From DTU015 sp012837895 (GTDB lineage: Bacteria; Bacillota; Sulfobacillia; Fermentithermobacillales; Fermentithermobacillaceae), in contig JBMNKH010000004.1 in the NCBI GenBank assembly GCA_050952085.1, forward strand, positions 310,001-374,000: a stretch of 64,000 nt of DNA, written 5' to 3'. Below, one piece after another: positions 8,732 through 16,269 of this stretch. The translations under genes were made by a program, and so were the position numbers. Position 1 is the first letter of the stretch; each line of letters begins with the position of its first letter. The notes under the pieces were generated by a model. The model did not search any database. It was given only the letters and a program-made list of their open reading frames with translations, and was not told the DNA's origin.

Positions 8732-9646
8732 TTACCTTCTGCCCGCCCGCACTTTTACCAGGCCCGAAAACCTTTTCCCAATCACCCTGTCAAGATCTTC
8801 TTGCGTTAACTCGTGGCCAGGTTGTCCAGTGCGCAAGCTCGCCAGTTTCTTGATTACTTCGCCCAGCCGGGCCCGTTCATCTTTGGCCAGTTTTCTGGTA
8901 GATGCAGTGAAATGAGCGCGCCGGAGCTCCCGGTGCCACCTTGAATCAAGGGTTTGCCTGGCCTTTGCAAATATCTCTTTTTGCTTTATGCCTGTCATCA
9001 CAGCCAAAGTGAGGTCAGACGTTTCAGGGTGTTGCTCAAGCACGGTAAGCACACGATAGTAATCATTACGTTCTTTCTTTGCTTTGCAGTAAGGACACAT
9101 CCGTTCCGGTTGGTAGAGGTACCCGCACGTGTCACACTTATTGAATCCTTGTTTGAGCAAATATTTCTTCCGCTTTTCCATGGTAGCAGCAAACCTCTGG
9201 AAAACGGAACCAAGGGGTGAATCATCAGCTGTGATTGCCAGGGAACTAATCCGCTGCTTTTCATCTGGCGTCAATACATCCTGAGACATGAATCGCTTAT
9301 ATTCCTTATCAACCCGGCCGTGTTTATCAGGATCACCAAAGTCCTGGGTGGTACCCCATAGGTGCTCGGAAAAACGTATATCGTTAATGTAATTCCCGCC
9401 CAAGTGCGCGTTTATCCGCGAGATAATGCTCTTCCGCATAAGGGTGAGTTCCTGGGCCCATGCAGATGAGGTGGCAGCTACGTACAATACGTCACCGTCT
9501 ATCCGCCTGGGCCTGGCGTTCCTGGCAATGTCCCCTACGATCCTGGCCCACGACCAAAACACCAGAAACCGCTTAGCTTTCGGCAGTAGGCCCATTTTGT
9601 CAAGGGATTGCTGTATTAGGTTGCCCACAAGTTCAGGACGCGCCAT
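8732..9646 (-). CDS. DUF721 (DciA-like) protein with zinc ribbon
   Basis: The N-terminal 100 residues match the DUF721/DciA type (conserved KAKRFLVFWSWARIVGDIARNARP), a family linked to loading of the replicative helicase. The protein is much longer than a minimal DUF721 protein, at 304 aa. It adds a CDTC...CPYC zinc-ribbon motif (about residues 187-206) and a charged C-terminal region. ATG 9646 follows AGGAGG. The recF-to-gyrB position is a common place for DUF721 genes. Function is inferred from family and position; the role of the zinc ribbon is unknown. Confidence 0.75.
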   Translation of the reverse strand: MARPELVGNLIQQSLDKMGLLPKAKRFLVFWSWARIVGDIARNARPRRIDGDVLYVAATSSAWAQELTLMRKSIISRINAHLGGNYINDIRFSEHLWGTTQDFGDPDKHGRVDKEYKRFMSQDVLTPDEKQRISSLAITADDSPLGSVFQRFAATMEKRKKYLLKQGFNKCDTCGYLYQPERMCPYCKAKKERNDYYRVLTVLEQHPETSDLTLAVMTGIKQKEIFAKARQTLDSRWHRELRRAHFTASTRKLAKDERARLGEVIKKLASLRTGQPGHELTQEDLDRVIGKRFSGLVKVRAGRR

Positions 9647-9690
9647 CGTATCCTCCTGTCATGAATCCGGTTAATACATTTGCCCGCCTA

Positions 9691-10806
9691 TCACTGACTC
9701 CCGTTTCCCCAGGGCTGTACCTCGTTGTTCTCGACACGAAACAGCGAAAACCTCGGTCCTGTGTGTTTCGGCAACTCTGTTGACGTCATCAGCACCTGGT
9801 ACCCGAAATCGCACAATGACAGCACTTTCGACTTTTTCTCCGCATCAAGTTCAGAAAACACATCGTCCAAGAGCAGCACAGGCTTGGTCCCGAAACTCTG
9901 CTGGAGGCAGCGCGCCTCGGCCATTTTCAGCGCCAACATCACGCTTCTTTGCTGCCCCTGGGAACCAAAATACCTGAAACTCTTGCCGTTCAGTGAGATC
10001 GCTAAGTCATCCCTGTGAGGACCGGCAAGGGTTACACCCCTCGCAAGTTCTTCGCGCCTTACTTCGCGGAGCCTATTCGTGAACCGAGACCTGATCTCAT
10101 CTAAGTCAGGCACGATCTCCCCTACTGTGGACGTGTATGCCACGGTGCAACTGCCGTTTGCTATGAACTTGTATGTAGATTGTGTGTACCCTGACAGCTC
10201 CTCCACAAGCCCCAGGCGCTTGTAAAGCAGGCGGGATCCAAGGTTTACCAGTAGTTCATCCAGTGTTTCAAGAGTGCTTTTCCATGAATTATCCAAACCG
10301 GCTTTCTTGAGAGCATTATTGCGCCTGGCGACCGTATCATTGTACCTCTGCAGGGTCTTGGCGTAAACCGGATCCTGCCTGGACAAGATCGAGTCGATTA
10401 ACTTCCTCCTGAGGCTTGAACTCCCTTTCACAATGTATAAGTCGTCAGGGGAAAAATAGACACAGGGGAACAAGGCCAGAAGTTCTTGCCTTGTCACACG
10501 CCTGTCGTTGACCTGGAGCTTCCGTCTCACAGAAGGCGCCACTACAGTATCTATCTTCACAGTTGTGACCTTGTCAGTGTCTTCAAGCCTGGCCGCCAGT
10601 GAAAACGAGTCTGTGCCCCACCGGGCCAAATCAGACTCTCTTTCAGCCCTGGGTGAACTCAGAGAAGAAATGTAATAGCAGGCTTCGAGCAGGTTTGTCT
10701 TTCCCTGTGCGTTTGGCCCCATGAACAATGACGCACCTGGAGGGATCTCAAGCTCCAGGTAAGGATAATTGCGGAAATCCCTTAGAACCACAAAAGCAAA
10801 TCGCAC
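9691..10806 (-). CDS. recF: DNA replication and repair protein RecF
   Basis: SMC-like ABC ATPase that helps load RecA at gaps together with RecO and RecR (recR is at 41.5 kb). Walker A is GPNAQGKT at residues 30-37. The ABC signature region is FGSQGQQRSVMLALKMAE and Walker B is PVLLLDDVFSELD. Length is 371 aa, typical. The start is GTG 10806 with GGGAG upstream, inside the end of dnaN. The gap to dnaN is only 3 nt. The small S4-domain gene (yaaA/rlbA) often found between dnaN and recF in Bacillota is absent. Confidence 0.97.
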   Translation of the reverse strand: MRFAFVVLRDFRNYPYLELEIPPGASLFMGPNAQGKTNLLEACYYISSLSSPRAERESDLARWGTDSFSLAARLEDTDKVTTVKIDTVVAPSVRRKLQVNDRRVTRQELLALFPCVYFSPDDLYIVKGSSSLRRKLIDSILSRQDPVYAKTLQRYNDTVARRNNALKKAGLDNSWKSTLETLDELLVNLGSRLLYKRLGLVEELSGYTQSTYKFIANGSCTVAYTSTVGEIVPDLDEIRSRFTNRLREVRREELARGVTLAGPHRDDLAISLNGKSFRYFGSQGQQRSVMLALKMAEARCLQQSFGTKPVLLLDDVFSELDAEKKSKVLSLCDFGYQVLMTSTELPKHTGPRFSLFRVENNEVQPWGNGSQ

Positions 10807-10809
10807 GTA

Positions 10810-11958
10810 TTAGAATGCTCCCTTAGGGCTCATGGGCATTATCACAAAGGTAGATTTCACAGCACCGCCAGCTGGTTCATCATGGACAGGCTCGATAACC
10901 ATCTGGCTCACCTGGCCTGTCATCCCAAACATGGTGTCTTCTGAATCTATCTTGCTCAGAGCCTGAAGCACATAACGGTGCTGCACCCAGATTTCAATGT
11001 CTTCCCCTTCCACCTGTGCAGGCAGGGCCTCTTCCATTTTGCCTTTCTCAGCAGAACCGGCCCTTATGGTGAGCGTCTGGCTCTTGTTGTCAAGAATAAT
11101 CCTCATAGCCCTGTCTTCTTCACTGGCCACAATAGACGCCCTGGAAGCCGCGCCGGCCATAGCTTCCGTCGAAACCTTTGCCGTGGAAGAGAATGTCTTT
11201 GGGATCACCTGTTCGTATGCATAATATTGCCCCTCAATCAGGCGGGTGAAGCACGATATGTTGTTCGATGTGAAGTAAAGGTACCCGTCACACAACTCCA
11301 AGCTCACTTGTTCCTCATCGTCCTCAGTATCCTTATCCTTGAGGTTCAGCCGCGCCAGGTCCTGCAACACATTGGCAGGCACAATCGCCCTGGCTTCCGC
11401 GGTTTCCATGGAGGCCTTGGCCCTGGAAAGCGCAAACTGGTCAGTACTTACCATGACCAATTCGCCTCCAAGCAGATCGATCAGGCATGCCCCCCACAAA
11501 GGCCGTGCTGGGTTCGAAACGGCACAGGTTGCACCTATCCTGACCAGCTCCCGGAAAGTGCTGGCTGCCAAAGATATCTTGTGTCCGCCTGCAGGTTCTG
11601 GCCACTTGGGGAAATCATCTGCGGGTACAGCGTTGAGTACCATTTGCGAGCTCCCGGCCTTGACTATGAGGGCCCAAGCTGATTCATCAAGGGAAAGGGT
11701 GACTTCCCCTGGAGGCAACGTCCTGACTACGTCTGATAGGATCTTGGCCGACACAACCAGCGACCCTGACGAAGAGACCTTTGCAGGCAAAGATGCTCTT
11801 ACGCCCCAATCCAGATTGGTACCTGAAAGAACAACCCTGTCTGAAAGCGCTTCTATGAGACACCCCTGGATAGCCGGTAAAGTGCTCCGTGCAGGTATAG
11901 GACGGGATGCTGTTTGTACTAGCCAGGCAAGATCGTGTGTTGGTATTGACAGGTACAT
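10810..11958 (-). CDS. dnaN: DNA polymerase III beta sliding clamp
   Basis: Ring-forming processivity clamp of the replicative polymerase. The 382-aa sequence has the three-domain clamp organisation (LEVMVSTDQFALSRAK-like central part, C-terminal PMSPKGAF end; the canonical tail is PMR-like). It lies between dnaA and recF as in most bacteria. ATG 11958 follows GGGAGG by 8 nt. The upstream gap contains the proposed unwinding site of oriC, so dnaN transcription probably reads from dnaA or from a promoter in that gap. Confidence 0.97.
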   Translation of the reverse strand: MYLSIPTHDLAWLVQTASRPIPARSTLPAIQGCLIEALSDRVVLSGTNLDWGVRASLPAKVSSSGSLVVSAKILSDVVRTLPPGEVTLSLDESAWALIVKAGSSQMVLNAVPADDFPKWPEPAGGHKISLAASTFRELVRIGATCAVSNPARPLWGACLIDLLGGELVMVSTDQFALSRAKASMETAEARAIVPANVLQDLARLNLKDKDTEDDEEQVSLELCDGYLYFTSNNISCFTRLIEGQYYAYEQVIPKTFSSTAKVSTEAMAGAASRASIVASEEDRAMRIILDNKSQTLTIRAGSAEKGKMEEALPAQVEGEDIEIWVQHRYVLQALSKIDSEDTMFGMTGQVSQMVIEPVHDEPAGGAVKSTFVIMPMSPKGAF

Positions 11959-12235
11959 ATGATACGCCTCCCTGTATTGATCTGTGAGATCACGTTCATT
12001 CCTTATCTATATCGGTTGTGTATATTCTAAAAGCAGTAGGAGTAGTAGTTTGTGTGAATTTGTGTAAAACACCCTCCTATTCCACAGCAAACGCCATTTT
12101 TTCGTGTGGAAACTGCTGTGGAGAAAAAGTGGATGATTGTGCATAACTTGTGCATACGGCTAAACCGTCATGGTTATCCACAATTCCTCAACAAGCAATC
12201 CAAACCTCATCCACAGAATTCTTCACAACCGCAAG
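11959..12235. other. oriC: Replication origin, dnaN-dnaA intergenic part (oriC)
   Basis: The 277-nt gap has a perfect DnaA box TTATCCACA at 12174-12182. One-mismatch boxes occur at 12207-12215 (TCATCCACA), 12117-12125 (TGTGGAGAA, minus) and 12138-12146 (TGTGCATAA, minus), and a further TGTGCATAC at 12149-12157. On the dnaN side, TAG-type triplets (12034-12048) are followed by an AT-rich stretch (about 12000-12030). Coding direction flips around dnaA, with replication genes left on minus and right on plus, as expected at an origin. Function is inferred from these signals. Confidence 0.85.
12034..12048 (-). promoter_or_regulatory. DnaA-trio-like unwinding element
   Basis: The plus strand reads CAG TAG GAG TAG TAG; the dnaA-sense strand reads CTACTACTCCTACTG. 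This matches the repeated 3'-GAT-5' triplets described as DnaA-trios at the Bacillus subtilis unwinding site. It lies after weak box-like TTTTACACA/TTCACACAA sequences and before an AT-rich stretch, in the same direction relative to dnaA and dnaN as in B. subtilis. No biochemical proof is possible from sequence alone. Confidence 0.65.
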
Positions 12236-13627
12236 CTAACCCTTTTTGACGCGCTCAATCAGTTCCTCGATGGCGTGATTCAGATCGGAATTAGTCTTCC
12301 TCTCCTCCTCAATTTTGGAACATGCGTGAAGCACTGTGGTATGGTCCCTGCCACCAAAACTCTGGCCTATCTGGGGCAAGGAAGCGTCTGTCAAAGTCCG
12401 GCACAGGTACATTGCTACCTGCCTAGGGAACGCGATGTTTCGCGTACGCCGCTTAGCAGACAGGGCGGCAACGGGAATGTTATAATAGTCGGCAACCGTC
12501 TTCTGGATGGATTCAGTGGTAACGGGAACCACTCTTCGTTCGGGTAGCAGGTCTTTGAGCACCTCTTGGGTGACGTCAAGGGTGACATCGTACTTGTGCA
12601 GCGCCGTATACGCAAGCACCCTGATTAACGCGCCCTCAAGTTCCCTGATGTTGCTTGGAATCCTTTCGGCGATGTATTGACACACTGAAAGAGGAACCAT
12701 CCTGCCCTCAAGTTCGGCTTTCTTCCGCAAAATCGCAATCCGTGTCTCTATGTCAGGCGGCTGGATATCAGCTATGAGCCCCCATTCAAACCTTGTCCTC
12801 AGCCTTTCTTCAAGGGTGGAAATCTCCTTGGGAGGCCTGTCCGATGAAATCACAATCTGTTTTGAGGCCTGGTGCAGGGCGTCAAAAGTGTGGAAAAACT
12901 CTTCCTGGGTTGCATCTTTACCTGCGACAAACTGGATGTCGTCTACAAGCAACACGTCTGCGCTCCGGTAACGGTTCCTGAATTCCTGGGTGTTGCCTTC
13001 CTGGATCGCCAGGATGAGCTCGTTGGTAAATGTCTCAGAAGATACATAAGACACCTTAAGGCGTTGGTGGTTGGCAAATACATGATGGGCAATAGCTTGC
13101 ATCAGATGGGTCTTCCCCAGGCCTACACCCCCGTACAGGAAAAGGGGGTTGTACGCTTTCGATGGGCTCTCAGCTACTGCAAGGCAAGCAGCATGGGCAA
13201 ACCTGTTGGAAGCGCCGACGATAAAATTATCAAACACGTAGCGCGGGTTCAGATTCCTTAACTGCTGGTACCTGTCGTTGGACGGGCGCTTTCTCCTCGG
13301 GCTTGCCGCCTGCCCATCCTGGGGAAACAAAGCAGGCGCCTCAGATACGGGTTTTTCAGGCCTGGAAACTGAGAACACAAGCTCGCACCGGGCGCCGTAA
13401 GCTTCTTTCCATGCTTCGGCCAACTCATTTTTGTATCTTGTTTCAATCCACGTCTTGGCAAATTCGCTGGGCACTGCAATAGTGAGGACGTCATCATCAA
13501 GGCTGACCGGCTTTGTATCTTTGAGCCAGTTTTGTATGATTCCAGGGTTTGAGATTCTCATTGATGCTCTGGATAATGTATCGTTCCAGAGATCTTCAAG
13601 CTTTCTGAGCATATCGAAGACCACCAT
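12236..13627 (-). CDS. dnaA: Chromosomal replication initiator DnaA
   Basis: AAA+ initiator that binds DnaA boxes and opens oriC. Domain I spans about residues 1-90, followed by a short linker. Walker A is GGVGLGKT (166-173), Walker B is VLLVDDIQF, and the domain IV DNA-binding signature GRDHTTVLHACSKIEEE is near the C-terminus. Length is 463 aa. The start is uncertain: ATG 13627 has AGGA too close, while GTG 13624 and ATG 13612 (after GGTGG) are alternatives. Boxes on both sides suggest autoregulation. Confidence 0.97.
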   Translation of the reverse strand: MVVFDMLRKLEDLWNDTLSRASMRISNPGIIQNWLKDTKPVSLDDDVLTIAVPSEFAKTWIETRYKNELAEAWKEAYGARCELVFSVSRPEKPVSEAPALFPQDGQAASPRRKRPSNDRYQQLRNLNPRYVFDNFIVGASNRFAHAACLAVAESPSKAYNPLFLYGGVGLGKTHLMQAIAHHVFANHQRLKVSYVSSETFTNELILAIQEGNTQEFRNRYRSADVLLVDDIQFVAGKDATQEEFFHTFDALHQASKQIVISSDRPPKEISTLEERLRTRFEWGLIADIQPPDIETRIAILRKKAELEGRMVPLSVCQYIAERIPSNIRELEGALIRVLAYTALHKYDVTLDVTQEVLKDLLPERRVVPVTTESIQKTVADYYNIPVAALSAKRRTRNIAFPRQVAMYLCRTLTDASLPQIGQSFGGRDHTTVLHACSKIEEERKTNSDLNHAIEELIERVKKG

Positions 13628-13832
13628 TCCTAAGAATTATGAAACCCTATAAAAGTACGAGCTGCGCTACATCTTAGAACATCCTGCCCGGCGGAGGCAA
13701 ACAACTTATCTCAACAGGCCTTATTCAGTAGTGAATGAGTTCCACCCTAGCAAGATGGTGTTTCCTGTTGATGAAAATCCTGAGAATAGAGAAAAGCCTA
13801 TGCTCACAATGTGCGTATAATAAGCTCACAGG

Positions 13833-13864
13833 TTATGCACAAGGTTATCCACAGGTGTGGATAA
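13833..13864. promoter_or_regulatory. DnaA-box cluster upstream of dnaA
   Basis: Three boxes lie in 32 nt: TTATGCACA at 13833-13841 (one mismatch), perfect TTATCCACA at 13845-13853, and perfect TGTGGATAA (minus strand) at 13856-13864. The last two face each other with a 2-nt gap. Together with the dnaN-side boxes this makes a bipartite origin like that of B. subtilis. The cluster may also serve for dnaA autoregulation. Confidence 0.85.
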
Positions 13865-14012
13865 TGTTAGCCTAGAATAACCACATCATGCCTCTCTAAT
13901 GAATATATCAAGGCATGGGGGACGTGGCAATGAAAAACCTGGTGCGCTGCTGCGGGGAAGCACGGCCGGTGCAAAGCCCGGTTCAGCAAACTACCAGCAA
14001 GAGATGCGTTTA

Positions 14013-14042
14013 TTGACACTTTAAGCCATGCTAGGATATAAT
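14013..14042 (+). promoter_or_regulatory. Sigma-A-type promoter of rpmH operon
   Basis: A perfect -35 TTGACA (14013-14018) and a perfect -10 TATAAT (14037-14042) are separated by 18 nt. The rpmH start is 59 nt downstream, with an AGGAGG-like sequence in between. This is the best vegetative promoter match in the window. Confidence 0.85.
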
Positions 14043-14100
14043 TCGTTGGATTCAAGGAGGATATTAGTTCCAATAATATCCGTAGGGGGAACAAACTAAG

Positions 14101-14235
14101 ATGAAACGCACATACCAGCCGAAGCGCAGAAAAAGAAAGAAGACCCACGGTTTTCTGGTAAGGATGAGGAGCAAAGGCGGGCGTAGGATAATCGCCAGAC
14201 GCCGGGCCAGAGGAAGGAAACGCCTGAGTGTTTAA
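14101..14235 (+). CDS. rpmH: 50S ribosomal protein L34
   Basis: A 44-aa, highly basic protein beginning MKRTYQPKRRKRKKTHGF and ending RGRKRLSV, a clear L34 match. It is the first gene of the rightward operon, expressed from the consensus promoter 59 nt upstream. rnpA follows after 30 nt, the near-universal rpmH-rnpA order. Confidence 0.97.
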   Translation: MKRTYQPKRRKRKKTHGFLVRMRSKGGRRIIARRRARGRKRLSV

Positions 14236-14265
14236 GTCCCGCGAGGACGAAAGTGAGGCTTTTTT

Positions 14266-14592
14266 GTGGTATCAGGAAGGATACCTAGACCATCCTATGG
14301 TAGAGTATACGAGGAAGGCCGTTCGGTAGCTAACAAGTACTTGGTGATGTATTACCGGGAGGATCCGCTTCCTGTCAGGCTGGGGATTGTAACATCCAAG
14401 CGGTTGGGCAAAGCATGTGTCCGTAACCGGGTAAAACGCCGGATCAGGGAATGCTTCCGGCATGTTTTGCCTCTCATAAAAGCGAGAGGTGAATTTGTTT
14501 TTATTGCCCGGCGGCGGGCAGCCCTGTGCTCCTATCAAGAGCTGTTGGGCTCAGTCAAACACTTGCTTAAGAGGATGGATTTGTTGGAATGA
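14266..14592 (+). CDS. rnpA: Ribonuclease P protein component
   Basis: Protein subunit that helps RNase P RNA mature tRNA 5' ends. The RNR motif region is visible as ACVRNRVKRRIRECFR, and EEGRSVANKYLVMYY matches the family N-terminus. Length is 108 aa. The only possible in-frame start is GTG 14266 (a stop lies at 14254), with GAGG 7 nt upstream. The usual RLRK..F lead-in is shortened here to GRIPRPSYGRVY. It overlaps yidD by 4 nt (ATGA). Confidence 0.95.
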   Translation: MVSGRIPRPSYGRVYEEGRSVANKYLVMYYREDPLPVRLGIVTSKRLGKACVRNRVKRRIRECFRHVLPLIKARGEFVFIARRRAALCSYQELLGSVKHLLKRMDLLE

Positions 14593-14846
14593 TATCGAAG
14601 GGTTTGCTGTTCTTGATAAAAATCTATCAGAAATACATTTCTCCAGCGAAAGGCCGGGTCTGTAAGTATTACCCCACGTGTTCAGAATATGCCCGGCAAG
14701 CTATCATAGCTCATGGGCCCCTTAAAGGTGTGGTCTTAGCTGTGTGGCGGCTTCTGCGCTGCAACCCGTTTTCCCGCGGTGGTTATGATCCGGTGCCCAA
14801 AGGACGGTTTACGGAGCCAGGGAGGTTTAAGCAATGTCACACATAG
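14589..14846 (+). CDS. yidD: Membrane protein insertion efficiency factor YidD
   Basis: An 85-aa protein of the YidD/HCP family: IYQKYISPAKGRVCKYYPTC at the N-terminus, then CSEYARQAI and LLRCNPFSRGGYDPVP. It is thought to sit at the inner face of the membrane and help YidC/Sec insertion. It overlaps rnpA at its start and yidC at its end (13 nt), so the three are translationally coupled. Confidence 0.95.
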   Translation: MISKGLLFLIKIYQKYISPAKGRVCKYYPTCSEYARQAIIAHGPLKGVVLAVWRLLRCNPFSRGGYDPVPKGRFTEPGRFKQCHT

Positions 14847-15493
14847 TCAACTTAATGCTGGCCGTGATGGATTTTATTTACGGTGTGGTTGGAAACTGGG
14901 GCGTAACAATAATGGGTTTGACAATCCTTGTGCGTCTCGTTGTTTTGCCTTTGACGATTCTGCAAGGGCGTTCGGCCAGCCGGATGGCGTTAATACAACC
15001 GGAACTTGACAAGTTACAGAAAAAGTACGCGGACGATCCTGAAAGGCTGAATCTGGAGATCATGGATTTGTACCGCCGCCACAAAGTCAACCCCGCTTCA
15101 AGCTGCCTTTTGCCCTTTATACAGCTACCTATACTATGGGCAATGATCCGCGCACTGGAAGCTCATGAACAGATGAAGGGCGCGTCATTTTTCGGCCTTA
15201 TCCTGGGAGAACCAGCTATGAAACAGGGTACCGGATACGGCGTGGTTGTGGTCGGCTTTACAGTATTAACTACATACCTTGCTATGCGGCTGTCACCTGC
15301 CATGGCTACAGGCCAGCAGCAAGAGGGCCAGAATGCAATGCTCCTTGGAATGCTTGCATTTATGGCTTACTTTTCAATTAGGTTCGCTACAGCAGTTTCT
15401 GTGTACATCATAACTGCCAACTTATTCGGTTTGGTGGAACGGCTTGCGATACCGCGAGGTGAAACTACCGGGGAGGGAGCTCGGTCCAAGTGA
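14834..15493 (+). CDS. yidC: YidC/Oxa1/SpoIIIJ membrane insertase
   Basis: Inserts and folds membrane proteins. The 219-aa sequence has a first transmembrane segment with the functional arginine (LTILVRLVVLPL), a charged cytoplasmic hairpin (SRMALIQPELDKLQKKY) and later hydrophobic segments. There is no lipoprotein signal of the SpoIIIJ kind; the protein starts directly with a hydrophobic stretch, as in other short clostridial forms. The next gene encodes its usual partner Jag and overlaps by 4 nt. Confidence 0.93.
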   Translation: MSHIVNLMLAVMDFIYGVVGNWGVTIMGLTILVRLVVLPLTILQGRSASRMALIQPELDKLQKKYADDPERLNLEIMDLYRRHKVNPASSCLLPFIQLPILWAMIRALEAHEQMKGASFFGLILGEPAMKQGTGYGVVVVGFTVLTTYLAMRLSPAMATGQQQEGQNAMLLGMLAFMAYFSIRFATAVSVYIITANLFGLVERLAIPRGETTGEGARSK

Positions 15494-16137
15494 CGAGTAT
15501 TGAAACAACAGGACGTAGTGTAGAAGAGGCTTTGGAAAGTGCCCTCAGAGAGCTTGGGGTATCAGAAGATGATGTGATTGTTGAGGTAATTGAGGAGCCC
15601 AGCCGTGGATTCCTGGGCATCATCGGAAGCAAAGACGCGAGGATCAGAGTTACCCTGAAAAAGGACAAGGCAGAACTTGCATACGAATTTCTCACAGGGT
15701 TACTCCACCGCATGGACCTTCACGGGGTTGTTGAAAGCCGTGGCCAGGGGGATACCCGCTTGCTTACTGTAGACGGTGAGGATCTGGGCGTTCTAATCGG
15801 CCGCCACGGCCAAACCCTGAAGCACCTGGAGTTTCTTACGAACGTAGTATCCTCGAGAGGCATTGGAAACATCAAAAGGATTTTTGTGGATGTAGCCGGG
15901 TACAGGAAAAGAAAAGAGAAAATCCTCGAAGACCTGGCGAGAAATGCCGCCCGGCGGGTTGAGAGAACCGGGAGAAGCACTACCTTGCGGCCTATGGAAG
16001 CAAGGGACCGCCGTATTGTCCACCTGGCCTTGCAGAAAAACGGAAGAGTGACTACCCACAGCGAAGGTGATGAACCGTTCAGGAGGGTGGTTATTTCCCC
16101 GCGCAAAAACGCAGGGGCGGTTTCAAGGCAGAGGTAG
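15490..16137 (+). CDS. jag: Jag/KhpB RNA-binding protein
   Basis: SpoIIIJ-associated protein with three parts: the Jag-N domain (about 1-50, with RSVEEALESALRELGV), a KH domain (about 75-150, with GVLIGRHGQTLKHLEFL as the GxxG loop) and an R3H domain (about 150-215, with RPMEARDRRIVHLAL). Length is 215 aa. GTG 15490 overlaps the yidC stop, with GGGAGG upstream. In Gram-positives KhpB partners KhpA in RNA binding linked to cell division. Confidence 0.93.
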   Translation: MTSIETTGRSVEEALESALRELGVSEDDVIVEVIEEPSRGFLGIIGSKDARIRVTLKKDKAELAYEFLTGLLHRMDLHGVVESRGQGDTRLLTVDGEDLGVLIGRHGQTLKHLEFLTNVVSSRGIGNIKRIFVDVAGYRKRKEKILEDLARNAARRVERTGRSTTLRPMEARDRRIVHLALQKNGRVTTHSEGDEPFRRVVISPRKNAGAVSRQR

Positions 16138-16163
16138 TTATAGGCGGCAAAGCAGGATATCTT

Positions 16164-16186
16164 GGGGCTCTGTATTGCAGGGCCCC
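16164..16186 (+). terminator. Weak hairpin downstream of jag
   Basis: GGGGCTC (16164-16170) pairs with GGGCCCC (16180-16186), allowing one G-U pair, with a 9-nt loop. It is followed by TTATCTGTTT rather than a clean T-run. It could end the rpmH operon partly. A TATAAT at 16214-16219 just downstream may restart transcription for mnmE. Confidence 0.35.
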
Positions 16187-16269
16187 TTATCTGTTTGGCC
16201 TTGCTGTGTGGGGTATAATTTAGGCGTAAAGAGCCGGTTGAGGCGTTGATACTCCGGGGGTGAAAAGCC

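Larger units (their letters stand above)
13628..14100. other. dnaA-rpmH divergent intergenic region
   Basis: This 473-nt non-coding gap separates the leftward dnaA operon from the rightward rpmH operon. It holds a DnaA-box triplet next to its middle (13833-13864) and a consensus promoter for rpmH (14013-14042). The dnaA promoter must lie here on the minus strand, but no strong match was found; TTGCCT with TAAGAT 18 nt further is a weak candidate. Short open frames in the gap look spurious. Confidence 0.7.

Noticed and set aside
13867..14148. Minus-strand open frame in the dnaA-rpmH gap
   Set aside because: It overlaps rpmH and its promoter, has no ribosome-binding site and no recognisable sequence.
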